DNA of 62,836 bases from an uncultured Peptostreptococcaceae bacterium (GCA_947072565.1 CAMTIM010000002.1:1-62836); one strand, 5' to 3'. Positions 32,884-42,768 are shown, counted from the first letter of the stretch. Numbers and translations are program-made. Notes: a model not told the origin generated them from the sequence alone.

Positions 32884-33978
32884 TTATTTTTTAATTAATG
32901 TTGAGTTAATAACTAAATTTTCACCTTCTTTTAGATTACAAATATGTAATGATGGTGTCACATATTTAAAATTAGCCAAGAATGGAAATAATATAGTATA
33001 TCTTCCTTTTGTTAAGTTTGAAAATTTATACTCACCTTTTTTATTAGTTAAGCAAGATGTTTTTTCCCCATCTGTATTAATTATAGTTAAAAGGTTATTT
33101 TTAAGATAAAGCTCACTTTCTAATATGTCTTGTGTAGAATTTTTTATTTGTATCTTTCCGTATATAGAGCCTAGGGGATTTTCTTTATTTATATTCAAAG
33201 TATTAAATTGAGAACTTATAAACTTTATTTTTATGGGTTGTATTACTACTCCACTTAATATACCAGATTTTAAAAATGAAACTTCGTGGTAAAAATCTGC
33301 TTTTAATATACATTCAGAATGTATATTTTTGATAGTTATATTTGAAATAGAGTATAAAAATGAAGGTCTTTTATTAGTTTTTACGTAATCGTATATTCCT
33401 TTAACTTGAATGTTATCTAACAAGACTTTTGTATCGTCATTCCAATAAATTGGAGTTTCAAATAAATAGTCATCTCCATAATTTATACTTATTGTATCTA
33501 AAATAACACATTGTTCACTAGCTATGATTTTTATATTTTCACAATGAGATTTGCTAGCAGATGATAGGTCTTTGATATTATTATTAGATAAATTTATTAA
33601 TACTAAATTATTTAAATTACTAATGTCACTTACAAAAGAAATATTGTTACTGTCAAGACCGACACTTTTAATATTTTTAAGTTTGCTTAAAAAAGTTATA
33701 TCCTCTATCTTATTTTCTGAAAGTTCTAAAATTCTAAGTCTGTTTAGTTCTGATAATAAACTAGCATCATATATTTCATTTTTGCTTAAGTTTAGACTGT
33801 TTAAATTAGTAGCATACTGTATTCCTTCTAAGCTTATAATTCCGCAATCTGATAAATCTATTTCTTTTAATGTCTTTAAAAAATCTTTTGTTATTTCACT
33901 TGGTTTTTTTTAAAATAAACTAGCTAGTACAAATCTTAAATGATTATCCATCCAATTGTTTTTAAAATTGTTTATCAA
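32884..33978 (-). pseudogene. Leucine-rich-repeat protein gene broken by a TAA near its start
   Basis: On the minus strand one frame runs from the probable start TTG 33978 (AAGGA 8 bases before it; ATG 33987 is the alternative) to 32884, interrupted only by TAA at 33912-33910. Before the stop, WMDNHLRFVLASLF is the usual N-cap of clostridial LRR proteins; after it come about five repeats (LKEIDLSDCGIISLEGI, NLNSLNLSKNEIYD, RLRILELSENKIED, LKNIKSVGLDSNNIS, LNNLVLINLSNNNIKD), then a C-terminal region with a carboxypeptidase-like beta domain (LTNKKGEYKFSNLTKGRYTI). No signal peptide. A single base change explains the stop. No good start exists between the TAA and ATG 33423, so only fragments could be made. 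Confidence 0.75.
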
Positions 33979-34002
33979 AATGATCATTCCTTTTTATATA
34001 AA

Positions 34003-34590
34003 TTAGAAATTATTTTTAATTGATATTATATAATCTTCTCTTAAAATTTCATATTTATGGCATTTTACGTAAGCTCCTAATTTTTTACCGTAAAGTTTTT
34101 TTCTAAAAGAATTCACGTGATAAAAGCCTAATTCTTGTAATGGTTTTTGGGAATATTTATTATCTTCAAAAGTTACTGCGATTACTTTTTTTAAGTTTAA
34201 ATCATAAAATCCATACCTAAGCATTTCTTTAGCTAATTCAGAAGATAAATTATAACCCCAGTACAATGGATTTATACATATACCAAGTTCACCCTCTTTA
34301 GAATATGAAGATATATTATTAAATCCAATATTTCCTATTACCTTATTTTCTTTTTTTAATACAATAGCATAGTGACCTATTTTACCTTTGGCATAATTTT
34401 TCAGAAAAAATAATTTTATAAAATGTTCTGTATCAGATATAGTTTTATGCTTATTAAAAGGCAAATACTTAACAACTTTATCGTACTTATAATATTCAAA
34501 TAAGTGGGGTGCATCTTCTAATGAAATAGGCCTTAAAATACAATTTTTAGTTTCTAAAATTTTCATTTCGAATAGATTAGAATTATGCAT
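34003..34590 (-). CDS. GNAT-family N-acetyltransferase, RimJ/RimL type
   Basis: Acetyl-CoA-dependent N-acetyltransferase of unknown substrate. The 195 residues follow the RimJ/L plan: CILRPISLEDAPHLFEY at the start, IVLKKENKVIGNIGFNNI, the GELGICINPLYWGYNLSSELAKEM acetyl-CoA-binding region (~105-128), and the late EDNKYSQKPLQELGF motif. GGAGAGG precedes ATG 34590 by 8 bases. It lies next to the LRR pseudogene with only 24 bp between. Confidence 0.88.
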   Translation of the reverse strand: MHNSNLFEMKILETKNCILRPISLEDAPHLFEYYKYDKVVKYLPFNKHKTISDTEHFIKLFFLKNYAKGKIGHYAIVLKKENKVIGNIGFNNISSYSKEGELGICINPLYWGYNLSSELAKEMLRYGFYDLNLKKVIAVTFEDNKYSQKPLQELGFYHVNSFRKKLYGKKLGAYVKCHKYEILREDYIISIKNNF

Positions 34591-34746
34591 GGTTTATTCC
34601 TCTCCTTAGAATTTTCATAAATGTTATCTATATAATTTATGAAAACAATCTATTAACCGTGATTATTAAACATAAAATATATACTTTTATGCCAAAAACA
34701 TAAATATGAGTATTTTCAACATATATAACTATATGTAAAGGAATAA

Positions 34747-34800
34747 TGTCAGTTATATGTCAGATATTTTTATTTTTTTGTTTTTGAAATATGTTATAAT
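34747..34800 (+). promoter_or_regulatory. Integrase promoter region with direct TGTCAG repeats
   Basis: TGTCAG occurs at 34747-34752 and 34758-34763, exactly 11 bp apart, and an extended -10 TGT-TATAAT ends at 34800, 33 bases before the integrase ATG. The repeats could bind a regulator; no excisionase gene is adjacent. Confidence 0.45.
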
Positions 34801-34833
34801 AAACATATAATTGTTATTTAATGGAGGTACTTG

Positions 34834-35949
34834 ATGAGCTTTGCATTTATAAGAAAAAGAAGTAAAAACTACATAGTTTATTTAGAATATAAAGATAATG
34901 AAAGTGGCAAAAAAAAACAAAAGAATATGGGATCATTCGAGAAAAAAAGAGATGCTTCTAAAAAATTAACTGAGTTAAAAGATAGTATTTATAACGATGA
35001 ATTAGGGCTACCTAACGTTATGAATATAGAAAATTTTTTGATGGATTTTTTAGAAAAATACAAGGTTAATTTATCAATAACGACTTATAGTTGTTATTTG
35101 AGAATTTGCAAAAAATACCTAATACCTATGTTAGGAAAATACAAATTAGAAGAACTTAAACCAATACATTTACAAAACTATGTAGATGATTTAATGGGAA
35201 TTTTAGCTCCACAAACTATAAAAATACATATTAATATATTAAATTTAGCATTAAAAAAAGCATATAGATTAAGATTAATAAGAGAAAATATAGTAGATTG
35301 TATAGAAATTCCTAGGGTTAAAAAATTTAAAAATAATATATATAATAAAAAAGATATGATTAATTTACTTCAAATTTGTAAAGGGTCTCCTCTTGAATTA
35401 CACATATATTTAGCAAGTGGACTAGGTTTGAGAATATCAGAAATACTAGGATTAACCTGGGATAATATAGATTTTAATGAAAATACAATAACTATAGATA
35501 AAATTACAGTAAGAAACGAAGGATTGGTTATACTCAAAAATCCTAAAACTGAAAGTTCAGAAAGAACAATTTCAGCTCCAAACGAGATAATCTCGATGCT
35601 AAAAAATCACAAAAAAAAGCAATTAGAATCTAAGTTAAAAGGAGAAATAACTAACAAATCAAATTTATTATTCTTCGATAAAAACGAAAATCCAATAGCG
35701 CAAGATGTATTAAGTAAAAAATTCAATACATTTCTAAAAGATAAAAATTTAGATCATATAAGATTTCATGACCTTAGACATTCACATGTTACATTACTTA
35801 TAAATTCAAAAGTACCTATAAAAGTAATTTCTGAAAGGGTCGGACATTCAAATATTAATACTACACTTAATATATATGCACACACACTTAAAGAAATGGA
35901 TTCTGAAGCTAGTGAAAAAATTTCAGAAACTTTATTCAAATTAGGATAA
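34834..35949 (+). CDS. Tn916/phage-type tyrosine integrase
   Basis: Site-specific recombinase of a mobile element. Residues ~1-55 resemble the arm-type AP2-like domain, ~65-150 the SAM-like core-binding domain, and ~170-365 the catalytic domain with Arg in ASGLGLRISEILGL, HxxR in FHDLRHSH, a His in RVGHSN and Tyr in NIYAHTLKE. ATG 34834 follows GGAGG by 6 bases. There is no excisionase, replication or cargo gene on either side, so it is either a relic or a domesticated integrase. Confidence 0.9.
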   Translation: MSFAFIRKRSKNYIVYLEYKDNESGKKKQKNMGSFEKKRDASKKLTELKDSIYNDELGLPNVMNIENFLMDFLEKYKVNLSITTYSCYLRICKKYLIPMLGKYKLEELKPIHLQNYVDDLMGILAPQTIKIHINILNLALKKAYRLRLIRENIVDCIEIPRVKKFKNNIYNKKDMINLLQICKGSPLELHIYLASGLGLRISEILGLTWDNIDFNENTITIDKITVRNEGLVILKNPKTESSERTISAPNEIISMLKNHKKKQLESKLKGEITNKSNLLFFDKNENPIAQDVLSKKFNTFLKDKNLDHIRFHDLRHSHVTLLINSKVPIKVISERVGHSNINTTLNIYAHTLKEMDSEASEKISETLFKLG

Positions 35950-35979
35950 AATAATTAAATTATGTAAACAAATTATTTT

Positions 35980-36020
35980 CGGCTATAAATTTGCGTTGAT
36001 TTAAACGGCATTTATAGCTG
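35980..36020 (+). terminator. Terminator of the integrase gene
   Basis: An 11-bp stem (35980-35990 with 36010-36020, one G-T pair) is followed by TTTATTTTTT. Confidence 0.8.
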
Positions 36021-36484
36021 TTTATTTTTTGCATACGATTTATATGTAGCTTAAAAATTAAAATGCCTACAGATTTATATAAATGCGTATTTTAGTATGT
36101 TTAAAAAATATTTTATTTTTTATATATTTTTATAAATATGATTTATAAAAATTGATTTTATTTTCTAATCTGTATAAGTTTATTTATCCAGTATTAATAA
36201 TTCTCTAGTTATATTTTTGTGGATAAGCTTTCAACCATATTTACATATATAATAATGAAAAAATACCTAATAAATATTTGCCTTTTTAAAGATCTTTATG
36301 ATTAATACTAATAGTTTTATATTTAAAACGCATATAAAAGCTTACATACACATTCAAATAGGTTTATAGCGGAATGTAAAAAGATACCTAAAAATAGTTT
36401 ATTATAATATGATTATGTAAACTAAAGTTGTATGTTTTTATAATTATAGAATAAAATTCATCTGAGAACTAGAAAATAATTTAA
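36021..36484. other. Gene-free AT-rich region with a consensus DnaA box
   Basis: About 460 bp without a credible gene, between the integrase and kdpC. TGTGGATAA at 36218-36226 is a perfect inverted DnaA box, with a partial TTATCCA at 36185-36191. No further copies or AT-unwinding cluster suggest an origin. No attachment-site repeat could be defined by eye. Confidence 0.4.
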
Positions 36485-36528
36485 AAAGCTAAGAAAAATA
36501 TAATTACATAAATATTTTTCTTAGCTTT
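36485..36528 (-). terminator. Terminator of kdpFABC
   Basis: A perfect 16-bp stem (36485-36500 with 36513-36528) follows the kdpC stop (36537) on the minus strand. Confidence 0.85.
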
Positions 36529-36536
36529 GATATTAA

Positions 36537-37163
36537 CTATAATATATTTAATTTTTTAGCTATATCTATATTAGCTTCTAAAACATTAACTTTATCTTCT
36601 CCAAATATTCCTAAAACTTTTGTATACGTATTGTTTTTAACAATCTCTTTTACTTCACTTTCTGACAGTCCTGTTTTATCTGCTATTCTAGGTATTTGAA
36701 CAATTGCAGATTGAGGGCTTATATTAGGGTCAAGGCCTGAACCCGAACTTGTAAGTAAATCTGTTGGTATTTCATTTTTTTCTATCGTTGGATTGTCTTT
36801 CATAAACAATCTTATGCCTTCTTCTACTCTAGCTTGGAGATCTGGATTACTTGGAGATAAATTTTGAGAACCTGAAGCTACTCCTTTATAATCAGTATTT
36901 CCATCTGCATCTTTTATTAAATCTTTTTGTTTATAAGTGTTATAATTCACAGCTGAAACTCTCCCGTGAAAAAATCTTAAATCTGTAAAATCTTGACCTA
37001 TATGTTTAGATCCTACTACTTTTCCATCTACATCTATCATGCTCCCATTAGCTTTATTATTAAAAGCAACTTGTGAAACGCCGGTCATAGTTAATGGATA
37101 TATAAGACCACAAATGACTAATAACGTTATACTTAAAAGAAATGCTGGTTTTAAATTTTTCAT
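36537..37163 (-). CDS. kdpC: Potassium-transporting ATPase subunit KdpC
   Basis: Accessory subunit that stabilises the KdpFABC potassium pump. One N-terminal membrane helix (~7-26) with the conserved LLVICGLIYPLTMTG is followed by a periplasmic domain holding GSGLDPNISPQSAIVQIPRI (~139-158). 208 aa is typical. Last gene of the operon, 20 bases after kdpB. Confidence 0.95.
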   Translation of the reverse strand: MKNLKPAFLLSITLLVICGLIYPLTMTGVSQVAFNNKANGSMIDVDGKVVGSKHIGQDFTDLRFFHGRVSAVNYNTYKQKDLIKDADGNTDYKGVASGSQNLSPSNPDLQARVEEGIRLFMKDNPTIEKNEIPTDLLTSSGSGLDPNISPQSAIVQIPRIADKTGLSESEVKEIVKNNTYTKVLGIFGEDKVNVLEANIDIAKKLNIL

Positions 37164-37183
37164 AATACTTTGCGCCCCCTATA

Positions 37184-39238
37184 TTAAATTAAGTTTAAAG
37201 CAATTATTAAAGGAGTAATCAATATGTCTATTAATTTTATCCCAATAAAAGGTACTATTACACCACCAAGGCCAAATACTAACATATTCCTAATAATCAT
37301 AGTTTCAGATTTCATCGGCTTATATTTAACACCTTTCATAGCAAGTGGTATCAAACAAGGTATTATTAATGCATTAAATATCAATGCTGATAATATTGCA
37401 CTAAAAGGTGTAGAAAGCTTCATTATATTCAATACTTGCATTTGTGGTATAGCAACTGTGAATATAGCTGGTATTATTGCAAAATATTTTGCAATATCAT
37501 TCGCTATAGAGAAAGTTGTTAATGCTCCACGAGTTATTAGAAGCTGTTTTCCTATTTCAACTACTTCAAGTATTTTAGTTGGATCTGAATCGAGATCTAC
37601 CATGTTCGCTGCTTCTTTTGCTGCTGTTGTACCACTATTCATAGCAAGGCCAACATCAGCTTGTGCAAGTGCGGGAGCATCATTTGTTCCATCACCTGTC
37701 ATTGCAACTATTTTACCTTTTATTTGCTCTTTTTTTATTGCATCTATTTTATCTTCCGGCTTACATTCTGATATGAAGCCATCAACTCCAGCTTCTTTAG
37801 CTATAGTTGCCGCTGTAAGTGCATTATCACCGGTACACATTATAGTTTTTATACCGATTTCTCTTAGTCTTGCAAATTTTTCAACAAGCCCAGGCTTTAC
37901 AGTATCTTTGAGGTATATTATTCCGTAGATTTTATCATCTGCACATACCACTAAAGGTGTTCCTCCTAATTTAGCTACATCACTTACTTTAGACTCTAAA
38001 TCGGTTGGTATCTTTCCACCTTTATTTTTTACAAATGTTTTTATGCTTTCATAAGCACCTTTTCTTATAATAGTTCCATCTTTTAAATTAATTCCACTCA
38101 TTCTTGTTTGCGCGGAAAATTCAACAAACTCAGCTTCTTGAGCTTCTTTATTTTTATTAAGTATTCCAAATTGGAGTCCAAGGTCAACTGTTGATTTGCC
38201 TTCTGGAGTTTCATCTTTTAATGAACACATAACAGAGTACTTTATTAAATCTAGTTTGTCAGCATTTCCAACAGGTATAAACTCTGCTGCAAGCCTATTG
38301 CCAAAAGTTATAGTTCCTGTTTTATCAAGTATCATAGTATCAACATCACCACAAGCTTCTACGGCTTTTCCTGACATTGCTATAACATTAAATCTTGTAA
38401 CTCTATCCATACCAGCGATACCTATTGCAGATAGTAGGCCACCTATTGTAGTAGGTATCAAACATACTACTAGAGCTATCATCGTAGATATTGGAATTTT
38501 AACACCTGAGTATGTTGCCATAGGATAAAGAGTAACTATTACTAAAACAAATATTATCGTTAAGCCTACTAATAATGTGTTAAGTGCTATTTCATTTGGA
38601 GTTTTTTGTCTTGAAGCACCTTCAACTAAAGCTATCATTTTATCTAAGAAAGATTGACCTGGAGATGTTGTTATTCTTATTTTTAAATAATCACTTACAA
38701 CAGTAGTTCCACCGGTTACAGACGCAAAATCTCCTCCTGATTCTCTCATAACAGGAGCACTTTCTCCTGTTATTGCACTTTCATCAACTGATGCTATGCC
38801 TTCAATAACTTCACCATCATTTGGTATAACTTCACCTGTGTTTACTAAAACTATGTCCCCTTTTTTTAATTCATTTGCATTTATTTTTTTTTCTTTTCCA
38901 TCTGGAAGTATTAATCTAGCAATTGTATCTTTTCTTGTTTTCTTTAGAGCATCAGCTTGTGCTTTACCCCTTCCCTCTGCTACTGCTTCTGCAAAGTTTG
39001 CAAACAGTATAGTTATAAACAAAATAGTAGATACTATTACATTGTAAGCTCTTAAATTTGTACCTTCATCTCCAAATAAGCTAGGTACGAATGTAAGTAT
39101 TAAAGTTATAAAAAATCCTATTTCAACTACAAACATTACTGGATTTTTCATCATATATTTAGGATTGAACTTTTTTAAAGATTCTACGATAGAACGCTTT
39201 AAAATATCACTTGTTATAAATTTTGTTTTTTTGTCCAT
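37184..39238 (-). CDS. kdpB: Potassium-transporting ATPase ATP-binding subunit KdpB
   Basis: P-type ATPase that drives K+ uptake through KdpA under K+ limitation. 684 residues with the actuator TGESAPV, the phosphorylated Asp in [34 protein letters not shown], and the membrane [14 protein letters not shown]. The coupling residues in [13 protein letters not shown]581 and K584 (E. coli D583/K586), are intact. It is preceded by kdpA and followed by kdpC. Compare the second copy at 46363-48420. Confidence 0.96.
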   Translation of the reverse strand: MDKKTKFITSDILKRSIVESLKKFNPKYMMKNPVMFVVEIGFFITLILTFVPSLFGDEGTNLRAYNVIVSTILFITILFANFAEAVAEGRGKAQADALKKTRKDTIARLILPDGKEKKINANELKKGDIVLVNTGEVIPNDGEVIEGIASVDESAITGESAPVMRESGGDFASVTGGTTVVSDYLKIRITTSPGQSFLDKMIALVEGASRQKTPNEIALNTLLVGLTIIFVLVIVTLYPMATYSGVKIPISTMIALVVCLIPTTIGGLLSAIGIAGMDRVTRFNVIAMSGKAVEACGDVDTMILDKTGTITFGNRLAAEFIPVGNADKLDLIKYSVMCSLKDETPEGKSTVDLGLQFGILNKNKEAQEAEFVEFSAQTRMSGINLKDGTIIRKGAYESIKTFVKNKGGKIPTDLESKVSDVAKLGGTPLVVCADDKIYGIIYLKDTVKPGLVEKFARLREIGIKTIMCTGDNALTAATIAKEAGVDGFISECKPEDKIDAIKKEQIKGKIVAMTGDGTNDAPALAQADVGLAMNSGTTAAKEAANMVDLDSDPTKILEVVEIGKQLLITRGALTTFSIANDIAKYFAIIPAIFTVAIPQMQVLNIMKLSTPFSAILSALIFNALIIPCLIPLAMKGVKYKPMKSETMIIRNMLVFGLGGVIVPFIGIKLIDILITPLIIALNLI

Positions 39239-39264
39239 CTTTTCTCCACCTCTCCTATATTAGT

Positions 39265-40932
39265 TTAAAACCACAATGTCAGATGCTCTGCAATAGGTCC
39301 AAGCGCTAATGCAGGGAAGAATGTTAAAGCACCAATAATTAATACTACTAATACTAATACGACTGTAAATGTTAAATTATCTGTTCTTAGAGTTCCTATA
39401 CTTTTGTTTACATGGTTTTTATGAGCTAATGAACTTGAAACTGCAAGTAATATTACTATAGATAAATACCTTCCGTAAAACATTACTATGCCTGATGTTG
39501 TATTCCAAAATAATGTATTATCTACAAGTCCTTCAAATCCTGACCCATTATTTGCAGCCGAAGATGTGAACTCATATAGAACTTGAGTTAATCCGTGGAA
39601 TCCGGGGTTTGAAATCCCCTCTGGAGATACTAATGCTAATGATGAGAAACCTAGGATTAAAAGTGGATGTAAAATTATTACAAGAGCAATAAGCTTCATT
39701 TCTTTACCCTCTATTTTTTTAGATAGAAACTCTGGAGTTCTACCGACCATTAATCCACATAAGAATACTGTTAATATTGCATACATAATCATATTCATAA
39801 GTCCTACGCCTTTACCACCAAACACTACATTTAGCATCATATTAACTAAAGGAACTAATCCACCAATTGGTGTTAATGAATCATGCATATTGTTAACTGT
39901 ACCTGTTGTAAATGAAGTTGTCACAGTTGTAAACAGTGTTGACTGAGCTATTCCAAATCGAATTTCTTTTCCTTCCATATTTCCCATACTTTGATTAAGA
40001 CCTAGATCTGCTAATATTGGATTTCCAGCATTCTCTGCTAAAAAACAAACGCTTAAACCAATAATAAAGATTGCTCCCATAGCTGCAAATATTGCCCAAC
40101 CTTGTTTTTTGTTACTTAACATATGTCCAAACATGACAACAATAGCTCCCGGAAGTATCATCATAGATAAAAGTTCAACTATATTTGAAATTATTGTTGG
40201 ATTTTCGAATGGATGAGAAGAGTTAGCTCCAAAGAATCCACCACCATTGGTTCCTAGATGTTTTATAGATTCAATTGCAGCTACAGGTCCTTGAGGTATA
40301 TCTTGTAATTTGCCTTCTATTGTAGTTATTGTTTGAGTTGCATTGAATGTTTGAGGAGTTCCTTGACTTACAAGTATTAAACCAACTATAAATGCTAAGG
40401 GAAGTAAAACTCTTGTAGTTATTCTAATCATATCAACATAGAAGTTACCCATAGTTTTTTTCTTACCGACTAACCCTCTTATAAATGCAATTGAGGCTGC
40501 GTATCCTGTTGCTGCTGATGTAAACATCATATAACATATAACTCCCATTTGACTAAGATACGAAAGGCCAGATTCACCTGCGTAATGTTGAAGATTTGTA
40601 TTTGTCATAAAACTTATTATTGTATTAAAAGATAAACTAGCATCCATACCTTCAATTCCATTAGGATTAAATACGTGAATATTTTGCAGTCTTAACACTA
40701 AATAGCCTACAAATACCATTACAGCATTTGTTAAAATTAAAGATAGCGCATATTGCTTCCAACTCATTTCTTCACTTTGATTTATACCGCATACCTTATA
40801 TATACTATTATCAATAGAATTAAAAGCTTTGTCTGCGAAAGTTTTTTGAAAAGTAGCTATATTATATAGATATTTACCCATTGGTATTACTAATATAATA
40901 AATATAGCTAATGTTAAACATATTTGTAGCAT
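39265..40932 (-). CDS. kdpA: Potassium-transporting ATPase subunit KdpA
   Basis: K+-channel-like subunit of the high-affinity pump, with about ten helices in 555 residues. The four selectivity-filter loops are recognisable: FMTNTNLQHYAG, LGTNGGGFFGANSSHPFENP, TTGTVNNMHDSLTPIGG and SSAANNGSGFEGL. GGGGGT precedes ATG 40932. It follows kdpF by 42 bases. Confidence 0.96.
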   Translation of the reverse strand: MLQICLTLAIFIILVIPMGKYLYNIATFQKTFADKAFNSIDNSIYKVCGINQSEEMSWKQYALSLILTNAVMVFVGYLVLRLQNIHVFNPNGIEGMDASLSFNTIISFMTNTNLQHYAGESGLSYLSQMGVICYMMFTSAATGYAASIAFIRGLVGKKKTMGNFYVDMIRITTRVLLPLAFIVGLILVSQGTPQTFNATQTITTIEGKLQDIPQGPVAAIESIKHLGTNGGGFFGANSSHPFENPTIISNIVELLSMMILPGAIVVMFGHMLSNKKQGWAIFAAMGAIFIIGLSVCFLAENAGNPILADLGLNQSMGNMEGKEIRFGIAQSTLFTTVTTSFTTGTVNNMHDSLTPIGGLVPLVNMMLNVVFGGKGVGLMNMIMYAILTVFLCGLMVGRTPEFLSKKIEGKEMKLIALVIILHPLLILGFSSLALVSPEGISNPGFHGLTQVLYEFTSSAANNGSGFEGLVDNTLFWNTTSGIVMFYGRYLSIVILLAVSSSLAHKNHVNKSIGTLRTDNLTFTVVLVLVVLIIGALTFFPALALGPIAEHLTLWF

Positions 40933-40974
40933 AATTTTTTACCCCCATTTCTTTTGTCTTTTTATGATTTTCTA

Positions 40975-41052
40975 TTAAAACTTTTCAGGATTAATAAGAG
41001 CATAAACTAAATAAATTACTAACATAATAGTTGTGATTCCTAAAAGCCACAT
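40975..41052 (-). CDS. kdpF: KdpF, small subunit of the potassium pump
   Basis: A 25-codon gene: a single membrane helix followed by the family ending YLVYALINPEKF, identical in pattern to KdpF proteins that stabilise the complex. AGGAGAA lies 7 bases before ATG 41052, and kdpA follows. It is too short for ordinary ORF searches. Confidence 0.9.
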   Translation of the reverse strand: MWLLGITTIMLVIYLVYALINPEKF

Positions 41053-41075
41053 AATAAAATTCTCCTATCTAATTA

Positions 41076-41168
41076 TTATTTTTTCTCAATTTGTTTTGAA
41101 CACCACTCTGTAAATAGTTTTACAGATGCAAATCCTACAATTAATGTTCCTATCATAATTAAATCCAT
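41076..41168 (-). CDS. Putative 30-aa membrane microprotein at the head of the kdp operon
   Basis: A 30-codon frame with a hydrophobic helix (MIGTLIVGFASVKLF) and a charged tail EWCSKQIEKK. GGGGGG stands about 9 bases before ATG 41168, and kdpF begins 23 bases after its stop. I know no named family for it. Position, ribosome site and helix argue that it is translated; a leader role is the alternative. Confidence 0.6.
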   Translation of the reverse strand: MDLIMIGTLIVGFASVKLFTEWCSKQIEKK

Positions 41169-41212
41169 CACATAATCCCCCCTGTTCATTTCTTGTTTTT
41201 TATTACCATATG

Positions 41213-41280
41213 TTTATAGTATTAGAATTCATATAAAGATAGTATTAAGATGCATTGTTGTGTATTAAGTTTTTATTAAG
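41213..41280 (-). promoter_or_regulatory. kdpFABC promoter with three direct repeats (probable KdpE site)
   Basis: On the minus strand CTTAATA occurs at 41280-41274, 41269-41263 and 41249-41243, spaced 11 and 20 bp, followed after ~25 bp by a -10 (TAATAC 41224-41219 or TATAAA 41218-41213). No -35 is evident. The 11-bp spacing is typical of OmpR/PhoB-family regulators such as KdpE. The same layout lies before the second kdpB gene. Confidence 0.65.
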
Positions 41281-41309
41281 ATTATAGTATATACATATAT
41301 AATGCAAAA

Positions 41310-41352
41310 AAAGTACTTATAGTAATGAATAAATCATCAACATAAGTACTTT
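41310..41352 (-). terminator. Terminator of the AlaX-like gene
   Basis: An 11-bp stem AAAGTACTTAT (41310-41320) pairs with 41342-41352; the minus-strand tail is TTTTTGCATT. Confidence 0.75.
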
Positions 41353-41379
41353 CTTATAAATCGTGTTTGTTGTTTTGTA

Positions 41380-42579
41380 TTATAATGTCTTTTGAAGCTT
41401 ATTTAAAGCATAATCCAGAGCAACCTCCAAATTACCGTTATTTTTCCCACCACCTTGAGCTAATGAAGGACTTCCGCCTCCTTTACCATCAACTAATGTC
41501 ATTGTATCTTTTAATAAATTGTTCATATTAATACTTTTTAATTCTTTAGAAGATGCAAAAACTAGATTAACCTTATTTTCAGACTTAATACCGATTAATG
41601 CTATAGTATTTTCAGTTTCAACTATTTTAGATGTGACTTTAGATACATATTTTAAATTTTCATCATTATAAATTTTTATAACAACAGAAATATCATTTAG
41701 TTTATATGAACTATCTACCATATCTTTTATTTCATAGTTAGCTATTTCATCTTCTAATTTTCTATTATTAATTAACGTAGTTTCTATTCTTTCATGTAAG
41801 TTTTTAACACCTTTTATAGCATCTTCATCACTACAGCTTAAATATTTACATATATCAGCTAAACATGCATCTCTTTTTAAAGAATAGTCAACAGCTCTTT
41901 TACCAGCTAAAAATTCTATTCTTGTCGCGCCTTTATTTTTTTCATATCGTTTTACCTTTATCATTCTAAGATCTAATGTAGATTTAGGATGTACTCCGCA
42001 ACAAGCATTACAATCTAAATCCCCAATTTTCACAATTCGTATTTCTTCGGATGTATCTGGCAAGTCCCTTCTTATCCAAATTTTTTTAAGTTCTTTTTTT
42101 GAAGGTAACAACGTTTCTAATTCTATATTTTCATTTATCATTTCATTTGCATAGTGCTCAGCTTGTTTTATTTGGTCAAATGTTAATATACCCTCTATAT
42201 CAACAGTGCTAATTTCTCTTCCTAAATGAAAAGATACAGTGTTTGCTTTAAACAATGTATAAAAACATCCTGATAATACATGTTGTGCAAAATGTTGATG
42301 CATGCCATCTTCTCTTCGTTGCCAGTCTATATTACATTTTACTTTATGTATTTTTATAGGTTTCTTTTCTACAACATGATACACCTTACTATCTTTTTCA
42401 TATACATCTATTACACTATGTACATCTATTTTGCCTAAATCACAAAATTGACCTCCCCCTCCTGGGAAAAATGCTGTTTTATTAAGCACTACATGAAATT
42501 TATTTTCAATTTCTAATATTTCCTCAATTTCTGCAGTAAATTCTTTTATATATTGATCTGTATAATATAGTTTTTCCAT
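41380..42579 (-). CDS. Alanyl-tRNA editing protein, AlaX long form
   Basis: Free-standing enzyme that hydrolyses Ser- or Gly-tRNA(Ala). It resembles the AlaRS editing half without the synthetase core. N-terminal beta domain with FFPGGGGQFCDLG; zinc/catalytic motifs HQHFAQH (~95-101) and CNACCGVHPKST (~191-202); FLAGKRAV; a coiled segment; and a DHHA1-like C-terminus with DGKGGGSPSLAQGGG. 399 aa fits the AlaX-L class. GAGGAG precedes ATG 42579. It is monocistronic between kdp units. Confidence 0.9.
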   Translation of the reverse strand: MEKLYYTDQYIKEFTAEIEEILEIENKFHVVLNKTAFFPGGGGQFCDLGKIDVHSVIDVYEKDSKVYHVVEKKPIKIHKVKCNIDWQRREDGMHQHFAQHVLSGCFYTLFKANTVSFHLGREISTVDIEGILTFDQIKQAEHYANEMINENIELETLLPSKKELKKIWIRRDLPDTSEEIRIVKIGDLDCNACCGVHPKSTLDLRMIKVKRYEKNKGATRIEFLAGKRAVDYSLKRDACLADICKYLSCSDEDAIKGVKNLHERIETTLINNRKLEDEIANYEIKDMVDSSYKLNDISVVIKIYNDENLKYVSKVTSKIVETENTIALIGIKSENKVNLVFASSKELKSINMNNLLKDTMTLVDGKGGGSPSLAQGGGKNNGNLEVALDYALNKLQKTL

Positions 42580-42708
42580 ATTTTCTCCTCTTTGAACTAT
42601 TGTAATAGTTTTAATTTTACACTATTTCAACATATTTATAAAGTTATTACAAACTATATTTAGATTTTTATCAAATACTATTATTAAATATACATATTTA
42701 AAATTCCA

Positions 42709-42768
42709 ACTTTAAAAAATAAAGTAAAATGCACTTTGTATAGCCGACGTGACTTTAAAAAATAAAGT
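42709..42768. repeat. Two copies of a 17-bp direct repeat
   Basis: ACTTTAAAAAATAAAGT occurs at 42709-42725 and 42752-42768 (43 bp apart); each copy is itself a 6-bp hairpin with an A5 loop. They lie between kdpE and the AlaX-like gene and may form a tandem terminator or a protein site. The rest of this 265-bp gap shows nothing else. Confidence 0.55.

Noticed and set aside
33551-33913. Plus-strand open frame of 120 codons
   Set aside because: It is the shadow of the minus-strand leucine-rich-repeat pseudogene, composed of Leu/Ser/Phe-rich antisense of the repeats, and has no ribosome site.
37224-37928. Plus-strand open frame of 234 codons
   Set aside because: It is antisense to kdpB, whose motifs are unmistakable on the minus strand.
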